DNA from: Prevotella sp. E9-3
GTDB taxonomy: Bacteria; Bacteroidota; Bacteroidia; Bacteroidales; Bacteroidaceae
Assembly (NCBI RefSeq): GCF_022024015.1
Contig: NZ_CP091786.1
Span: 310,001-374,000 of the forward strand
Direction: 5' to 3'
Length of the DNA: 64,000 nucleotides
Part shown: positions 16,063-24,235 of the stretch, in pieces
Position numbering within the stretch: the first letter of the stretch is position 1
Layout: the number at the start of each line of letters is the position of its first letter
Translations under genes and position numbers: made by a program
The notes under the pieces: model-generated
What the model was told of the DNA's origin: nothing
Database searches by the model: none
The model's input: only the letters and a program-made list of their open reading frames with translations

Positions 16063-17784
16063 ATGAAGCCAACCATTGTCCTACTCCTTACCATGCTTCT
16101 GCTATTCTCTTGCAGAAATAGCAGCGACGACCAGCGAATGGAGCAGATTATCAACCAAGCCGACTCATTAAACAAGAACGGCCACCCCATGACCAGCGAC
16201 TCACTGCTTGTCATGGCTTGTGAGTATTACGACCGTTTTGGCACCCCCAACGAACAACTGCGTGCCCACTATCTTTTAGGCTGCGTCTATCGTGACCGAG
16301 GCGAGGCTCCTCATGCAATAGACTGCTTCAAGGAGGCCATCAACAAGGCCGACACCACAGCAAGCGACTGCGATTTCCATATCATGGGCTGCGTGTATGG
16401 CCAAATGGCATACGTCTATCATCAACAGTTATTACTTTCCTATGAAATTGAAGCATACAAGTGTGCAGCACATTGTTTCATTCTTGCTAACGACCCAATA
16501 CAATATGCTATCAGAAGCAAAGTTTTGATGGGTGATGCATACATCTTGCTGAACAAAAATGATAGTGCTGAAATGATAATCACAGATGCTGTCCGCCAGT
16601 TAGATGAGTCTGACGACCCGCAAGAAGCACTTATCGCATCAATGTCGTTAATGCATCTCTATTCAGATATCCCCGACAAAACAAATAAACTTAATGACTT
16701 AATTCATCAGTTTGACACTAAGAGCTCTCTATTTGACATTCATCATGACCTTCCTTCCGGACGGCGTCAGTTTTTCTATTATAAAGGAAAGTTTTTTGAA
16801 GCCGTACATGAATTGGACTCAGCAGAGTATTATTATCGGAAAGTATATTATTCAGGCATGCCTGAGGTAGCTAAAGTACCTATGTATCGAGGCCTCTTAA
16901 GTATTTCCCAAAAGCGTCATAATGCAGATTCCATTGCCAAATATGCTAAACTATATTGTCTTGCCAACGATTCTACATTAAACATTAAAGATAGAGAGAC
17001 AACGGCTCGTATGGCAGCTTCTTACAACTATAGAGAGTATCAACGTCAGGCGCTCATCAATGAAGAAAAGGCCAGTAGGGCACAGCTACAGCTATTTGTG
17101 ATTGTTATCGCTATTATTGTAGTAGCTGTAGTTGCTATATCATTATTACGCCGACAGAAAAGAAAAATTGAAAACCTCAGATATGAATATGCCAGTGTAT
17201 CGGACGAGTATAGCCGGAACGTGCATAGACTTAAAAATCTGGAAGTAGCTCACAAAGCTGTCATTAAACAGCTACAAGGGGAATTTAATGCAGCTACGTC
17301 TGAACTCAATAAGCAAATTGAGGTTGAAAAAAGAGAACTAACAGAAGAAAATAATTTACTGAAGATAAGAATAAAGGAGTTAGGACATCTTCTGTCCCTG
17401 TCTTCAATTGTTAAGAATCGCCAGCAACTGTCAGAGACTCCAATAGTCAAAAGACTTACTGAACTTTGCGATGCACCATTACAATCATTAACTGAAAACG
17501 AGAAGAGCACCCTTCTGGCAACGATGAGCGACTATTATCCATCTCTCATTCATGATCTCCAGCAACCCGCAAATTCTGTTACATCCTTAGGCGTTTTTGT
17601 TTGCATTCTCGTGGCTTTGAACTATCGTTCTGGCGAAATTTCAAATATGCTTGGGGTGTCACCTCAACAAGTTGCAAATACCAAACAAGACTTAAATAAG
17701 TCACTTTTTCAAGTATCCACAGCGAGATCTCTCTATAAAAACCTAATACAGCGCTATGGCATAAATACTGGCATAAATGATTGA
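16063..17784 (+). CDS. Membrane-spanning TPR protein with C-terminal HTH, putative regulator
   Basis: A 573-residue protein beginning with a lipoprotein-type signal (LLLFSC, Cys17). Residues about 25-330 look like tetratricopeptide repeats (AHYLLGCVYRDRGEAPHAIDCFKEAI). A strong membrane helix covers about 343-364, followed by a coiled coil (about 370-450) and a C-terminal region with a LuxR-like helix-turn-helix (RSGEISNMLGVSPQQVANTKQDL, about 522-544). The layout suggests periplasmic sensing with a cytoplasmic DNA-binding end, as in other Bacteroidetes TPR-HTH proteins. It lies just before the peptide/TlpA/barrel unit, which it may control; that is inference from position. Base composition becomes visibly AT-richer after the first 370 bases. 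Confidence 0.75.
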   Translation: MKPTIVLLLTMLLLFSCRNSSDDQRMEQIINQADSLNKNGHPMTSDSLLVMACEYYDRFGTPNEQLRAHYLLGCVYRDRGEAPHAIDCFKEAINKADTTASDCDFHIMGCVYGQMAYVYHQQLLLSYEIEAYKCAAHCFILANDPIQYAIRSKVLMGDAYILLNKNDSAEMIITDAVRQLDESDDPQEALIASMSLMHLYSDIPDKTNKLNDLIHQFDTKSSLFDIHHDLPSGRRQFFYYKGKFFEAVHELDSAEYYYRKVYYSGMPEVAKVPMYRGLLSISQKRHNADSIAKYAKLYCLANDSTLNIKDRETTARMAASYNYREYQRQALINEEKASRAQLQLFVIVIAIIVVAVVAISLLRRQKRKIENLRYEYASVSDEYSRNVHRLKNLEVAHKAVIKQLQGEFNAATSELNKQIEVEKRELTEENNLLKIRIKELGHLLSLSSIVKNRQQLSETPIVKRLTELCDAPLQSLTENEKSTLLATMSDYYPSLIHDLQQPANSVTSLGVFVCILVALNYRSGEISNMLGVSPQQVANTKQDLNKSLFQVSTARSLYKNLIQRYGINTGIND

Positions 17785-17863
17785 TTTACAAAACGGTAAC
17801 GTGATTATTAACATTGTTTTGTACTCAAAAGTGAAATCCAGTGAATTATTATTCACCTAATAA

Positions 17864-17895
17864 TTTGGAGCGTATCTGTCATCGTCATATATTTG
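17864..17895 (+). promoter_or_regulatory. Promoter of the peptide/TlpA/barrel unit
   Basis: TTTG (17864-17867), a 20-nt spacer and TATATTTG (17888-17895), 53 nt before the peptide start. Its presence shows the peptide unit can be transcribed apart from the regulator gene. Confidence 0.7.
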
Positions 17896-17948
17896 CAGTC
17901 GATAATTAATCATAAAACAGTAATCATATCATTAGTGTCCCGTTAAAA

Positions 17949-18173
17949 TTGAAAAGACTCTCTGAGGTGGGAAATGTTCTGACAAGCAATGAACTCAAGC
18001 ACATTTATGGAGGTACGACAGGAAGCTCTGAAGGATCAAAAGAATGTCGCTGCGAATGGAATGATGAAAAGAAAAAATGCGAGCCAAACAAGTCTTGTCC
18101 GTCTGGAGTTGAATGTTGGCATACAATGGAAGGAAGTCACAATATTTGCGCTACAAAATTTCCTTATAAATAA
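17949..18173 (+). CDS. Small Cys-rich peptide with double-glycine leader
   Basis: A 74-residue peptide starting at TTG; no ATG fits. The N-terminus begins with KRLSEVGNVLTSNELKHIYGG, a double-glycine leader like those of Bacteroidales ribosomal peptide precursors, in which leucine and glutamate positions precede GG. Cleavage after Gly22 would release a 52-residue core with six cysteines (33, 35, 44, 50, 56, 67), an even number compatible with three disulfides. A TlpA-like thioredoxin protein follows after 11 nt and an outer membrane barrel after that. Could be a secreted bacteriocin, a signal or a redox-folded surface peptide. No peptidase-ABC exporter or radical SAM enzyme is beside it. The gene is real on frame and promoter grounds; its function is unknown. 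Confidence 0.72.
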   Translation: MKRLSEVGNVLTSNELKHIYGGTTGSSEGSKECRCEWNDEKKKCEPNKSCPSGVECWHTMEGSHNICATKFPYK

Positions 18174-18184
18174 AGAATTATCAT

Positions 18185-19315
18185 ATGAGAAAGTTTCTAA
18201 TACTTTTTTGTTTTATCTGTAATTATTCCATTGCCCAGGATGTTCACATCTTAGGCAATGGAATGAATCTGAAGAATGGAGAAAAAATAGTCTTGAAGCA
18301 ATGGACTAAGGATGGTTGGAGTATAAAGGATAGTACAATCGTATTAAACTCGACGTTTCAATTTACCATTGCCGAACAATCATCGTTTGCTCTTATATCA
18401 AGTGAGAAATATGAGAGTGAAGTGTTCTTGCACGGAGACACAATCCGTCTATCCCTGGATTCTATACCTACAGTGAATGGAGACGAATTAGTACTTAATT
18501 ACGCTACTATTTATCGTAATCTGCTCAAAAAAGAGCGCATAAAGAATATCGTTATCGATCGGTGCCATGATGTACTGGACTGTGAAGATCTTGAAAATCA
18601 GGTTTTCTGGGATACACAGCAAATGATTTGCTCTGAAATAAAAGATGAAATAAAGAACGACCTTGGACTTTCTTTGTTAAAGAGACACATAGAATGGATA
18701 GAAGCGGAAGACTTGATTGCTATATTGGAACATGCAGATTCTACGCGAAGTAGTTTTCCTCCCATTCCGCTTGACTATGATTTAGATTTTCATCTTTCGC
18801 AAACAGTAGCATCTATCAGAACAGATTCGGCGATATGTAATACTATAAGAAAGAAAATCATCCCATATCAAGAATTCCTTCAGTTCTTCGAGCAGCGACC
18901 ATGGAAGCAATTGGAAGGAGCTGAACCTGTAGATCTACAGTTAGTAGATATGAACGGTGGCAAGCTAACCCTTTTGGACGTTTTAAGAAGAAGTGGAAAA
19001 TCAACCTTTCTTTTAGAATTTTGGGCCTCATGGTGTGGGCCATGCCACCTGCAATTCGATATAATAGAAAAAGTACGCCAACAACATCCAGAAATCGAAG
19101 TTATAGGCATTTCACTTGACGACTATCAGCAAGTATGGATTGATGATATCAAGGAAAACGACCTGAAATGGTCGCAGTATCGTCTTCAGAATAAGGCTGA
19201 TGTAAATAGTTCGTACAAAGTCTTTGGAATCCCCCATATTGTAATGATAGAAAACAATACCATTACATTTTCCGGACATGGCGAAATTCATTCAGAGATT
19301 TTGAAGAAAAAATGA
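18185..19315 (+). CDS. TlpA-like thioredoxin-fold protein, exported
   Basis: A 376-residue protein with a signal peptide (MRKFLILFCFICNYSIAQ). The first part is a beta-rich domain resembling the DUF4369-type N-terminus common in Bacteroidetes TlpA proteins. The C-terminal thioredoxin domain (about residues 240-376) has FLLEFWASWCGPC with the CXXC active site and the cis-proline region FGIPHIVMI. Such proteins act as periplasmic disulfide reductases or isomerases. Between the six-cysteine peptide (11 nt before) and the barrel (9 nt after), a role in folding or reducing the peptide is a reasonable inference. Confidence 0.85.
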   Translation: MRKFLILFCFICNYSIAQDVHILGNGMNLKNGEKIVLKQWTKDGWSIKDSTIVLNSTFQFTIAEQSSFALISSEKYESEVFLHGDTIRLSLDSIPTVNGDELVLNYATIYRNLLKKERIKNIVIDRCHDVLDCEDLENQVFWDTQQMICSEIKDEIKNDLGLSLLKRHIEWIEAEDLIAILEHADSTRSSFPPIPLDYDLDFHLSQTVASIRTDSAICNTIRKKIIPYQEFLQFFEQRPWKQLEGAEPVDLQLVDMNGGKLTLLDVLRRSGKSTFLLEFWASWCGPCHLQFDIIEKVRQQHPEIEVIGISLDDYQQVWIDDIKENDLKWSQYRLQNKADVNSSYKVFGIPHIVMIENNTITFSGHGEIHSEILKKK

Positions 19316-19324
19316 AAACCGTTT

Positions 19325-22081
19325 ATGCGTAATCTTGTGTTGGTCATAGTCCTCGTCTGTAACATTCTAAGTGTCTTTGCTCAAGGAAAAGAACATCCTG
19401 TACAGGGCTACGTGATAGACAACTTCACAGGTGAGAATATTCCTGATGTTACAGTAACATTGCTGACGGCCGACAGTACGGTCGTCAGCAATACAACCAT
19501 ATATAATGTTCCTGAAATGCCCGAATTCACAGGACGCTACAGCCTGAACATACCAGCAGTTGGAAAGTATATTTTGAAGGCAAGCTGTATAGGATACAAA
19601 ACGACCTATATGAACATTGCTTTGCGCTCCAATCGTGAACATGCTATTCTTCCTAAACCCATCCGCATGGTGAAAGTTGTGACTGATTTGCCGGAAGTCG
19701 TTGTCAGACCAACAAAAATTAAAATGATATATAGCGGTGATACTATCATTTATAATGCTGATGCCTTCAAGGTTGCGGAAGGATCGATGTTAGATGCACT
19801 GATTGGACAATTGCCAGGAACACGTATTACAAAAGATGGACAAATAACTGTCAATGGCCAGTTTGTGGAAAGTTTACTGCTAAATGGACGGGATTTCTTT
19901 AATGGCAATCCGCGAATAGCCTTAGACAATTTGCCAGCTTATACCATAGGCAAGATAAAGGTGTATCACCAACGCGACGAGAAATCGCTCAACAGCAACA
20001 ATGGAAAATCTCCTATGGTAATGGACGTACATCTGAAAAAAGAATATGCTACAGGATATCTGGGCAATGCAGAGGTTGGCACTGGAACGGAAAAGCGATA
20101 TCAAGTGCGGGGCATTGGCATGAAGTTCAGCGATCTTTCACGCACGGTAGCTTTCACCAACATGAATAACCTTAATGATAACCGCCGTGCTGGATATGGC
20201 GGCGAATGGAATCCGTCAGATATGCCTGCAGGACAACAGACAGAGAAATCGGCAGGTATTAACTACATGTATTATCTTGACCGTGAATCGTCATTCCTTA
20301 CAGAGAATACTTTCTCCCATAGCAATCACGACCTGCAGACTGAAAAATACATACAGACATTTCTGCCACAGCAGGAATCCGAAAACCGGAACAAGGATTT
20401 CGCCCTCAGCAAATACAACAATTGGAAAACCCACAACCAACTACGGTTGCGGAAAGAGTACTATTGGAGTGACAGTTATATAGATGCCTCCTATCAAGAA
20501 AAGCATGTCAATAATAATAACCAGACAGAGACTTGGTTTGACTCGTCTTTATTGAATCATCTGTATAATCTGCATAAAGCAGACAGCAAGACATTCTCAT
20601 TGAACGGTAGCACCGGACATTATTTCCGTATCATTGCTGATATGTTGCGTTTAAATGCCACCATCGACTATCAACGCTCCCAGGACACGGCTTTCTCACT
20701 TTATGACTTGAGATATACCGAAGGAAATGCCCGCAGTGATTTTCGCAACACGTATCTTTCTACTCCCAATCATCGTTTCAATATGAGCCTGAAAGCCGGT
20801 TATGACTATTGCTGGGGAAAACAATCGATAACTCCGTCGTATCAATATGATTTTCAGTACGAAAAGACGGATAACAAGCAATACCGATTAGACAGGCTGC
20901 CTGTAGCGGATAGTACTGCATGGGACTTTCTTCCTTCTAACCTTGACGATCTGCAATCAGTAATTGATGATCACAATAGCTATCTTTACCGTGAGAAAAC
21001 GGATAATCATACATTCGAACTGGGATATACAAACGTTATTGGCGGCTCAGGCCATCTGGTAATAAGCATCCCATTCAGATATGCTACGAAGGAGTTAAAT
21101 GCATATCGTGTAAATGACTATCATGTAAACAGGAGAGCATTATTCACAGAACCAATGTTATCATTAAATCTGTATCCTCAAAACTTTTCTGCATCATTAT
21201 GTCTCAAATATAGGCAGGAGATGCCGCGATTGACCGACATGTTCGATTATAAGGACGACAGCAACCCTTTAAGAATCAGATTGGGCAATCCGGACTTGCG
21301 CAATATTGGGCATTTCGATGCTGATGTCAGCGCTAAATATAATTGGGCAGACACACGGTATCTTTATGCAAAAGCGAATTATCACATCATCCGAAATGCT
21401 ATTGCATATGGTGTTGAGCTCGACCCAAAAACAGGCGTTACCACAACTACTCCTGAGAATATAAATGGAAACTGGCATGTCAGTGGCGAGATGGGCTATT
21501 TCACAGAAATGGGTAAACGAAAACAGTTTACATTAGAGGAAGTCTTTAGACCTTCATTCAGGCATTGTGCCGATTTTACGGGCATCAACGGGGTTACAGG
21601 AAAAACGGAAAGAAAAGTAAGAATCTTGGCACTTAACAATGAATTAAAGCTGACTTATCATCCCAGCAAATCCCTTTCTATAGGAGCGAATACGAGAATT
21701 GACTGGAACCTGATTAACGACGACCAGACTACTCCTCAAAATATTAGTATTTTCGACTATAATTGTGGGATGAAAGCCACACTTGATCTGCCTTGGAAGA
21801 TGCAACTCACCACCGACGTTAATGAATACCTGCACCGCGGCTATCAAACTTCGAGTATGAACACGAGTGAACTGATCTGGAATGCGAGTCTGACTAAAAG
21901 TGTGGCTAAAGGCAAACTCCTCTTTGCTTTCAAGGCTTTCGATATTCTCAAACAGCAGAGCATCCGTTCCTACGTGTTAAACGCAAAAGGACGCACGGAA
22001 ACCTGGACCAATACAATTCCAAGATATTTCATGCTCAGTGCCTCATGGCGGTTCAACAAAAATCCGAAGAAAACAAGATGA
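19325..22081 (+). CDS. Outer membrane beta-barrel protein, TonB-receptor-like
   Basis: A 918-residue protein with a signal peptide (about 1-19), a carboxypeptidase-regulatory-like beta-sandwich (HPVQGYVIDNFTGENIPDVTV to ILKASCIGYKTTYMNI), a plug-like region with SGDTIIYNADAFKVAEGSMLDALIGQLPG and ITVNGQFVESLLLNGRDFF, and a long barrel. This is the Bacteroidetes outer membrane beta-barrel family related to TonB-dependent receptors; no SusD partner is present. Third gene of the peptide unit. It may export, bind or import the peptide, or be its immunity or surface partner; none of these is shown by sequence. Confidence 0.82.
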   Translation: MRNLVLVIVLVCNILSVFAQGKEHPVQGYVIDNFTGENIPDVTVTLLTADSTVVSNTTIYNVPEMPEFTGRYSLNIPAVGKYILKASCIGYKTTYMNIALRSNREHAILPKPIRMVKVVTDLPEVVVRPTKIKMIYSGDTIIYNADAFKVAEGSMLDALIGQLPGTRITKDGQITVNGQFVESLLLNGRDFFNGNPRIALDNLPAYTIGKIKVYHQRDEKSLNSNNGKSPMVMDVHLKKEYATGYLGNAEVGTGTEKRYQVRGIGMKFSDLSRTVAFTNMNNLNDNRRAGYGGEWNPSDMPAGQQTEKSAGINYMYYLDRESSFLTENTFSHSNHDLQTEKYIQTFLPQQESENRNKDFALSKYNNWKTHNQLRLRKEYYWSDSYIDASYQEKHVNNNNQTETWFDSSLLNHLYNLHKADSKTFSLNGSTGHYFRIIADMLRLNATIDYQRSQDTAFSLYDLRYTEGNARSDFRNTYLSTPNHRFNMSLKAGYDYCWGKQSITPSYQYDFQYEKTDNKQYRLDRLPVADSTAWDFLPSNLDDLQSVIDDHNSYLYREKTDNHTFELGYTNVIGGSGHLVISIPFRYATKELNAYRVNDYHVNRRALFTEPMLSLNLYPQNFSASLCLKYRQEMPRLTDMFDYKDDSNPLRIRLGNPDLRNIGHFDADVSAKYNWADTRYLYAKANYHIIRNAIAYGVELDPKTGVTTTTPENINGNWHVSGEMGYFTEMGKRKQFTLEEVFRPSFRHCADFTGINGVTGKTERKVRILALNNELKLTYHPSKSLSIGANTRIDWNLINDDQTTPQNISIFDYNCGMKATLDLPWKMQLTTDVNEYLHRGYQTSSMNTSELIWNASLTKSVAKGKLLFAFKAFDILKQQSIRSYVLNAKGRTETWTNTIPRYFMLSASWRFNKNPKKTR

Positions 22082-22118
22082 ATGCAGTCTGAAAGCAAAT
22101 TATAACGTCCATCCTGTT

Positions 22119-23057
22119 CTATTTTCTAATGAGGTATTTGTAAGTGGTGTTCAGCGTGAAATACATGATGAGGCCGATGAAAACGCCGGCTATGGCATCG
22201 ATGGCATAGTGGGCCTGAATATAGAAAGTGGCGAAGAACATCAGCACGCCGAAGGGTACGAGCGACCAGAAGAACAGACGGTTCTTGGTGGCCCACGCCT
22301 GACAGAGCAATACTACCATGATGCCTACATGACTGCTGGGGAAAGCGGCTGTGGGACGCTCGCCGGCCTCATGGGCAACAACCAATAGTTTATAAAAGAT
22401 ACCATCGGTGTAGCCCGGACTTGGCATGGCCTCGCTATGGGTTTCGAAATAGTGACCAATGTTAGGAAATATGCCTTGCGATATCTGGTCAACTCCGGCT
22501 GCCAGATAGTAGTATTGCGGTCCGGCAACGGGTAGGAAGATGAATATCACATAGAACAGGAAGAATGATGTGAGCATGACAAACGATGCTCGGGTGAAAT
22601 CTTTGTAGCGCCAGAAGAAATAAAACAGCGGCACTATGATCATCAGCGGATAATAGCTCACATAGCCCAGCGTGAGCAGTTCGCTCACCACGGGACTGCT
22701 GAACTTCTGACTGAATAGCAGGGCGGGCTGAAAACCGAAGAACTGCTGTTCCCAAGTGGCAAACACATGGTCCAGATTGGGCAGCATGCGGTTGAACTCG
22801 TAGGTGTCGGGGTACCATGAGCCTAACAAGGCTACCTGACCCAGTACACGGAAAAGGATGGTGAGCCGGCAGGGCAGCATGCGGTAAACGCCCCACAGAC
22901 CCAAGGTGATGGCAATGGACTGCACGCGCATCCATATCATGGACTCGGGATTCTGCAGTCGGGTATAGGTGAACAGCATCAGCACACCCGTGAGCAAGGC
23001 ATACCCGATCATGACCCATTCAAAGGGGTACAGTCCTTTTTTTGTAGTTAAAGCCAT
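22119..23057 (-). CDS. PAP2-superfamily membrane phosphatase/transferase
   Basis: A polytopic membrane protein of about 312 residues. The PAP2 active-site motifs are present: RPTAAFPSSHVG (His near 243) and QAHYAIDAIAG (His near 283, Asp near 287). The segment LPNLDHVFATWEQQFFGFQPAL resembles inositol-phosphorylceramide-synthase-like PAP2 proteins, so it could act in phospholipid or sphingolipid head-group chemistry rather than as a simple phosphatase; this is uncertain. ATG 23057 is chosen over ATG 23075 because it shortens the overlap with the preceding epimerase gene from 28 to 10 bp. It faces the barrel gene tail to tail. Confidence 0.82.
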   Translation of the reverse strand: MALTTKKGLYPFEWVMIGYALLTGVLMLFTYTRLQNPESMIWMRVQSIAITLGLWGVYRMLPCRLTILFRVLGQVALLGSWYPDTYEFNRMLPNLDHVFATWEQQFFGFQPALLFSQKFSSPVVSELLTLGYVSYYPLMIIVPLFYFFWRYKDFTRASFVMLTSFFLFYVIFIFLPVAGPQYYYLAAGVDQISQGIFPNIGHYFETHSEAMPSPGYTDGIFYKLLVVAHEAGERPTAAFPSSHVGIMVVLLCQAWATKNRLFFWSLVPFGVLMFFATFYIQAHYAIDAIAGVFIGLIMYFTLNTTYKYLIRK

Positions 23058-24061
23058 CCGTTTTCTTTGTACCATTTAATAGTGAGGGGAACGCCCCTTT
23101 TAAGATTATATTCGGGATTGTAGCCCAGTTCTTGGCGGGCCGGTTCAATGTCGCAACGCCAGTTGCGCTGTTTCAGGATGTGATATTTGTCGTTGTTCAG
23201 GGCTGAGATCTTACCCGTTATGTGCCCAATCTTGTCGCCCACCCATGTCACGATGCGCAGTACCCAGATAGGTGCCGTGATGCGAATCCACCAGGGATTG
23301 CCCAACTCCTTACGAATCAGATTGCTGAATGTGGCCGACTGATAGACCTCGCCGTCGCTGAGGAAATAGCAGCGCCCGGTCTTTCCGTGGTCGCAGGCCA
23401 GGAATACCGCCTGTACCACATCCTGTACATAGACAAAGGTGATGTCCTGTTGGCGGTAGCCCACGGCAAAGTCGCTGTGCTGCTTGATACTCTTGGCCAT
23501 CAGGAAATAGTCGCGCTCGCGAGGGCCATAGACTCCCGTGGGGCGTAGTATGACGTAAGGAAACACGTTATCGTTCATTCTCAGTTCCAACGACTCGTTC
23601 ATCCAGCGCTCGGTTTCCAACTTACTCTTTCCGTAGTCGGTGTTGGGGTGTGGAGTGTCGGTTTCGCGTATCTCTTCATAGGGCTGCTTTTCACGGATGG
23701 CACCGAAAATGCTTAGCGAACTGAGATATACAAAACGTTTCAAAGGCATGTTCAGGGCTATCAGTGCACGCACCAGGTTTTTGGTTCCTTCGGTATTGAT
23801 ACGGTAGAAGTCGGCGGAGTTAAGGCATTTCGTTACGCCGGCAGCATGAACCACATAGTCGAACGTGTGGCCTTGCAACTGTTGTTCCAACTGCTGCTGA
23901 CTGTCAAGGTTCAGTTCAATGAAATGGATGCGCTCGTCTTGCAGAAACTGTTTTGAACTGCTTCCACGCACGGCAGCCCATGTGTCCATACCCTGTCGAA
24001 GAGCTTCTTCAACAATGAACGAACCAATAAAACCGCTAGCTCCGGTGATTAATATTCTCAT
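23048..24061 (-). CDS. NAD(P)-dependent epimerase/dehydratase (extended SDR)
   Basis: A 337-residue extended short-chain dehydrogenase. It begins MRILITGASGFIGSFIVEEAL (TGXXGXXG nucleotide site) and has the catalytic YXXXK in DYGKSKLETERW plus the downstream RPTGVYGPRERDYFLM. Related proteins work on nucleotide sugars or on sterol or terpenoid alcohols; the substrate cannot be told here. ATG 24061 is used because the in-frame extension upstream contains the promoter element and does not look like coding sequence. Overlap with the PAP2 gene implies one transcript. Confidence 0.85.
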   Translation of the reverse strand: MRILITGASGFIGSFIVEEALRQGMDTWAAVRGSSSKQFLQDERIHFIELNLDSQQQLEQQLQGHTFDYVVHAAGVTKCLNSADFYRINTEGTKNLVRALIALNMPLKRFVYLSSLSIFGAIREKQPYEEIRETDTPHPNTDYGKSKLETERWMNESLELRMNDNVFPYVILRPTGVYGPRERDYFLMAKSIKQHSDFAVGYRQQDITFVYVQDVVQAVFLACDHGKTGRCYFLSDGEVYQSATFSNLIRKELGNPWWIRITAPIWVLRIVTWVGDKIGHITGKISALNNDKYHILKQRNWRCDIEPARQELGYNPEYNLKRGVPLTIKWYKENGWL

Positions 24062-24090
24062 TGTCCAATAATGATAATAAAATTGCACTG

Positions 24091-24098
24091 CAAAGGTA
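24091..24098 (-). promoter_or_regulatory. -7 promoter element for the epimerase-PAP2 operon
   Basis: Minus-strand TACCTTTG, about 30 nt before the ATG. No clear TTTG at -33; that position is occupied by the triple palindrome element, which could influence this promoter. Confidence 0.55.
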
Positions 24099-24106
24099 CA
24101 AATAGT

Positions 24107-24176
24107 CAAATAAATTTTGGCCATTATTTTTCAAATTTTGGCCAAAATTCAATGAATAATGGCCAAAATTTATTTG
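24107..24176. repeat. Triple palindrome element, variant with TTGGCCAA core
   Basis: Three palindrome units, AATTTTGGCCATTATT, AATTTTGGCCAAAATT and AATAATGGCCAAAATT, start at 24113, 24134 and 24155, again exactly 21 bp apart. Unit 3 is the reverse complement of unit 1, so the whole element is an inverted repeat with perfect 22-bp outer arms (24107-24128 and 24155-24176). It lies between the divergent promoters of the epimerase operon and rnr, and its right edge covers the rnr -33 TTTG. Confidence 0.88.
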
Positions 24177-24202
24177 AGTGATATGATTTTTTGCTATCTT
24201 TG
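24173..24202 (+). promoter_or_regulatory. rnr promoter
   Basis: TTTG (24173-24176), an 18-nt spacer and TATCTTTG (24195-24202), 33 nt before the ATG. The -33 element overlaps the end of the triple palindrome element. Confidence 0.65.
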
Positions 24203-24235
24203 CAGCAATAACAACTCTTTAAATGAATAAATACT

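Noticed and set aside
17949..18173. Radical-SAM-modified peptide cluster
   Set aside because: The leader is of the double-glycine type, but no radical SAM, cyclodehydratase or lanthipeptide synthase gene lies nearby; only redox and outer membrane genes are present.
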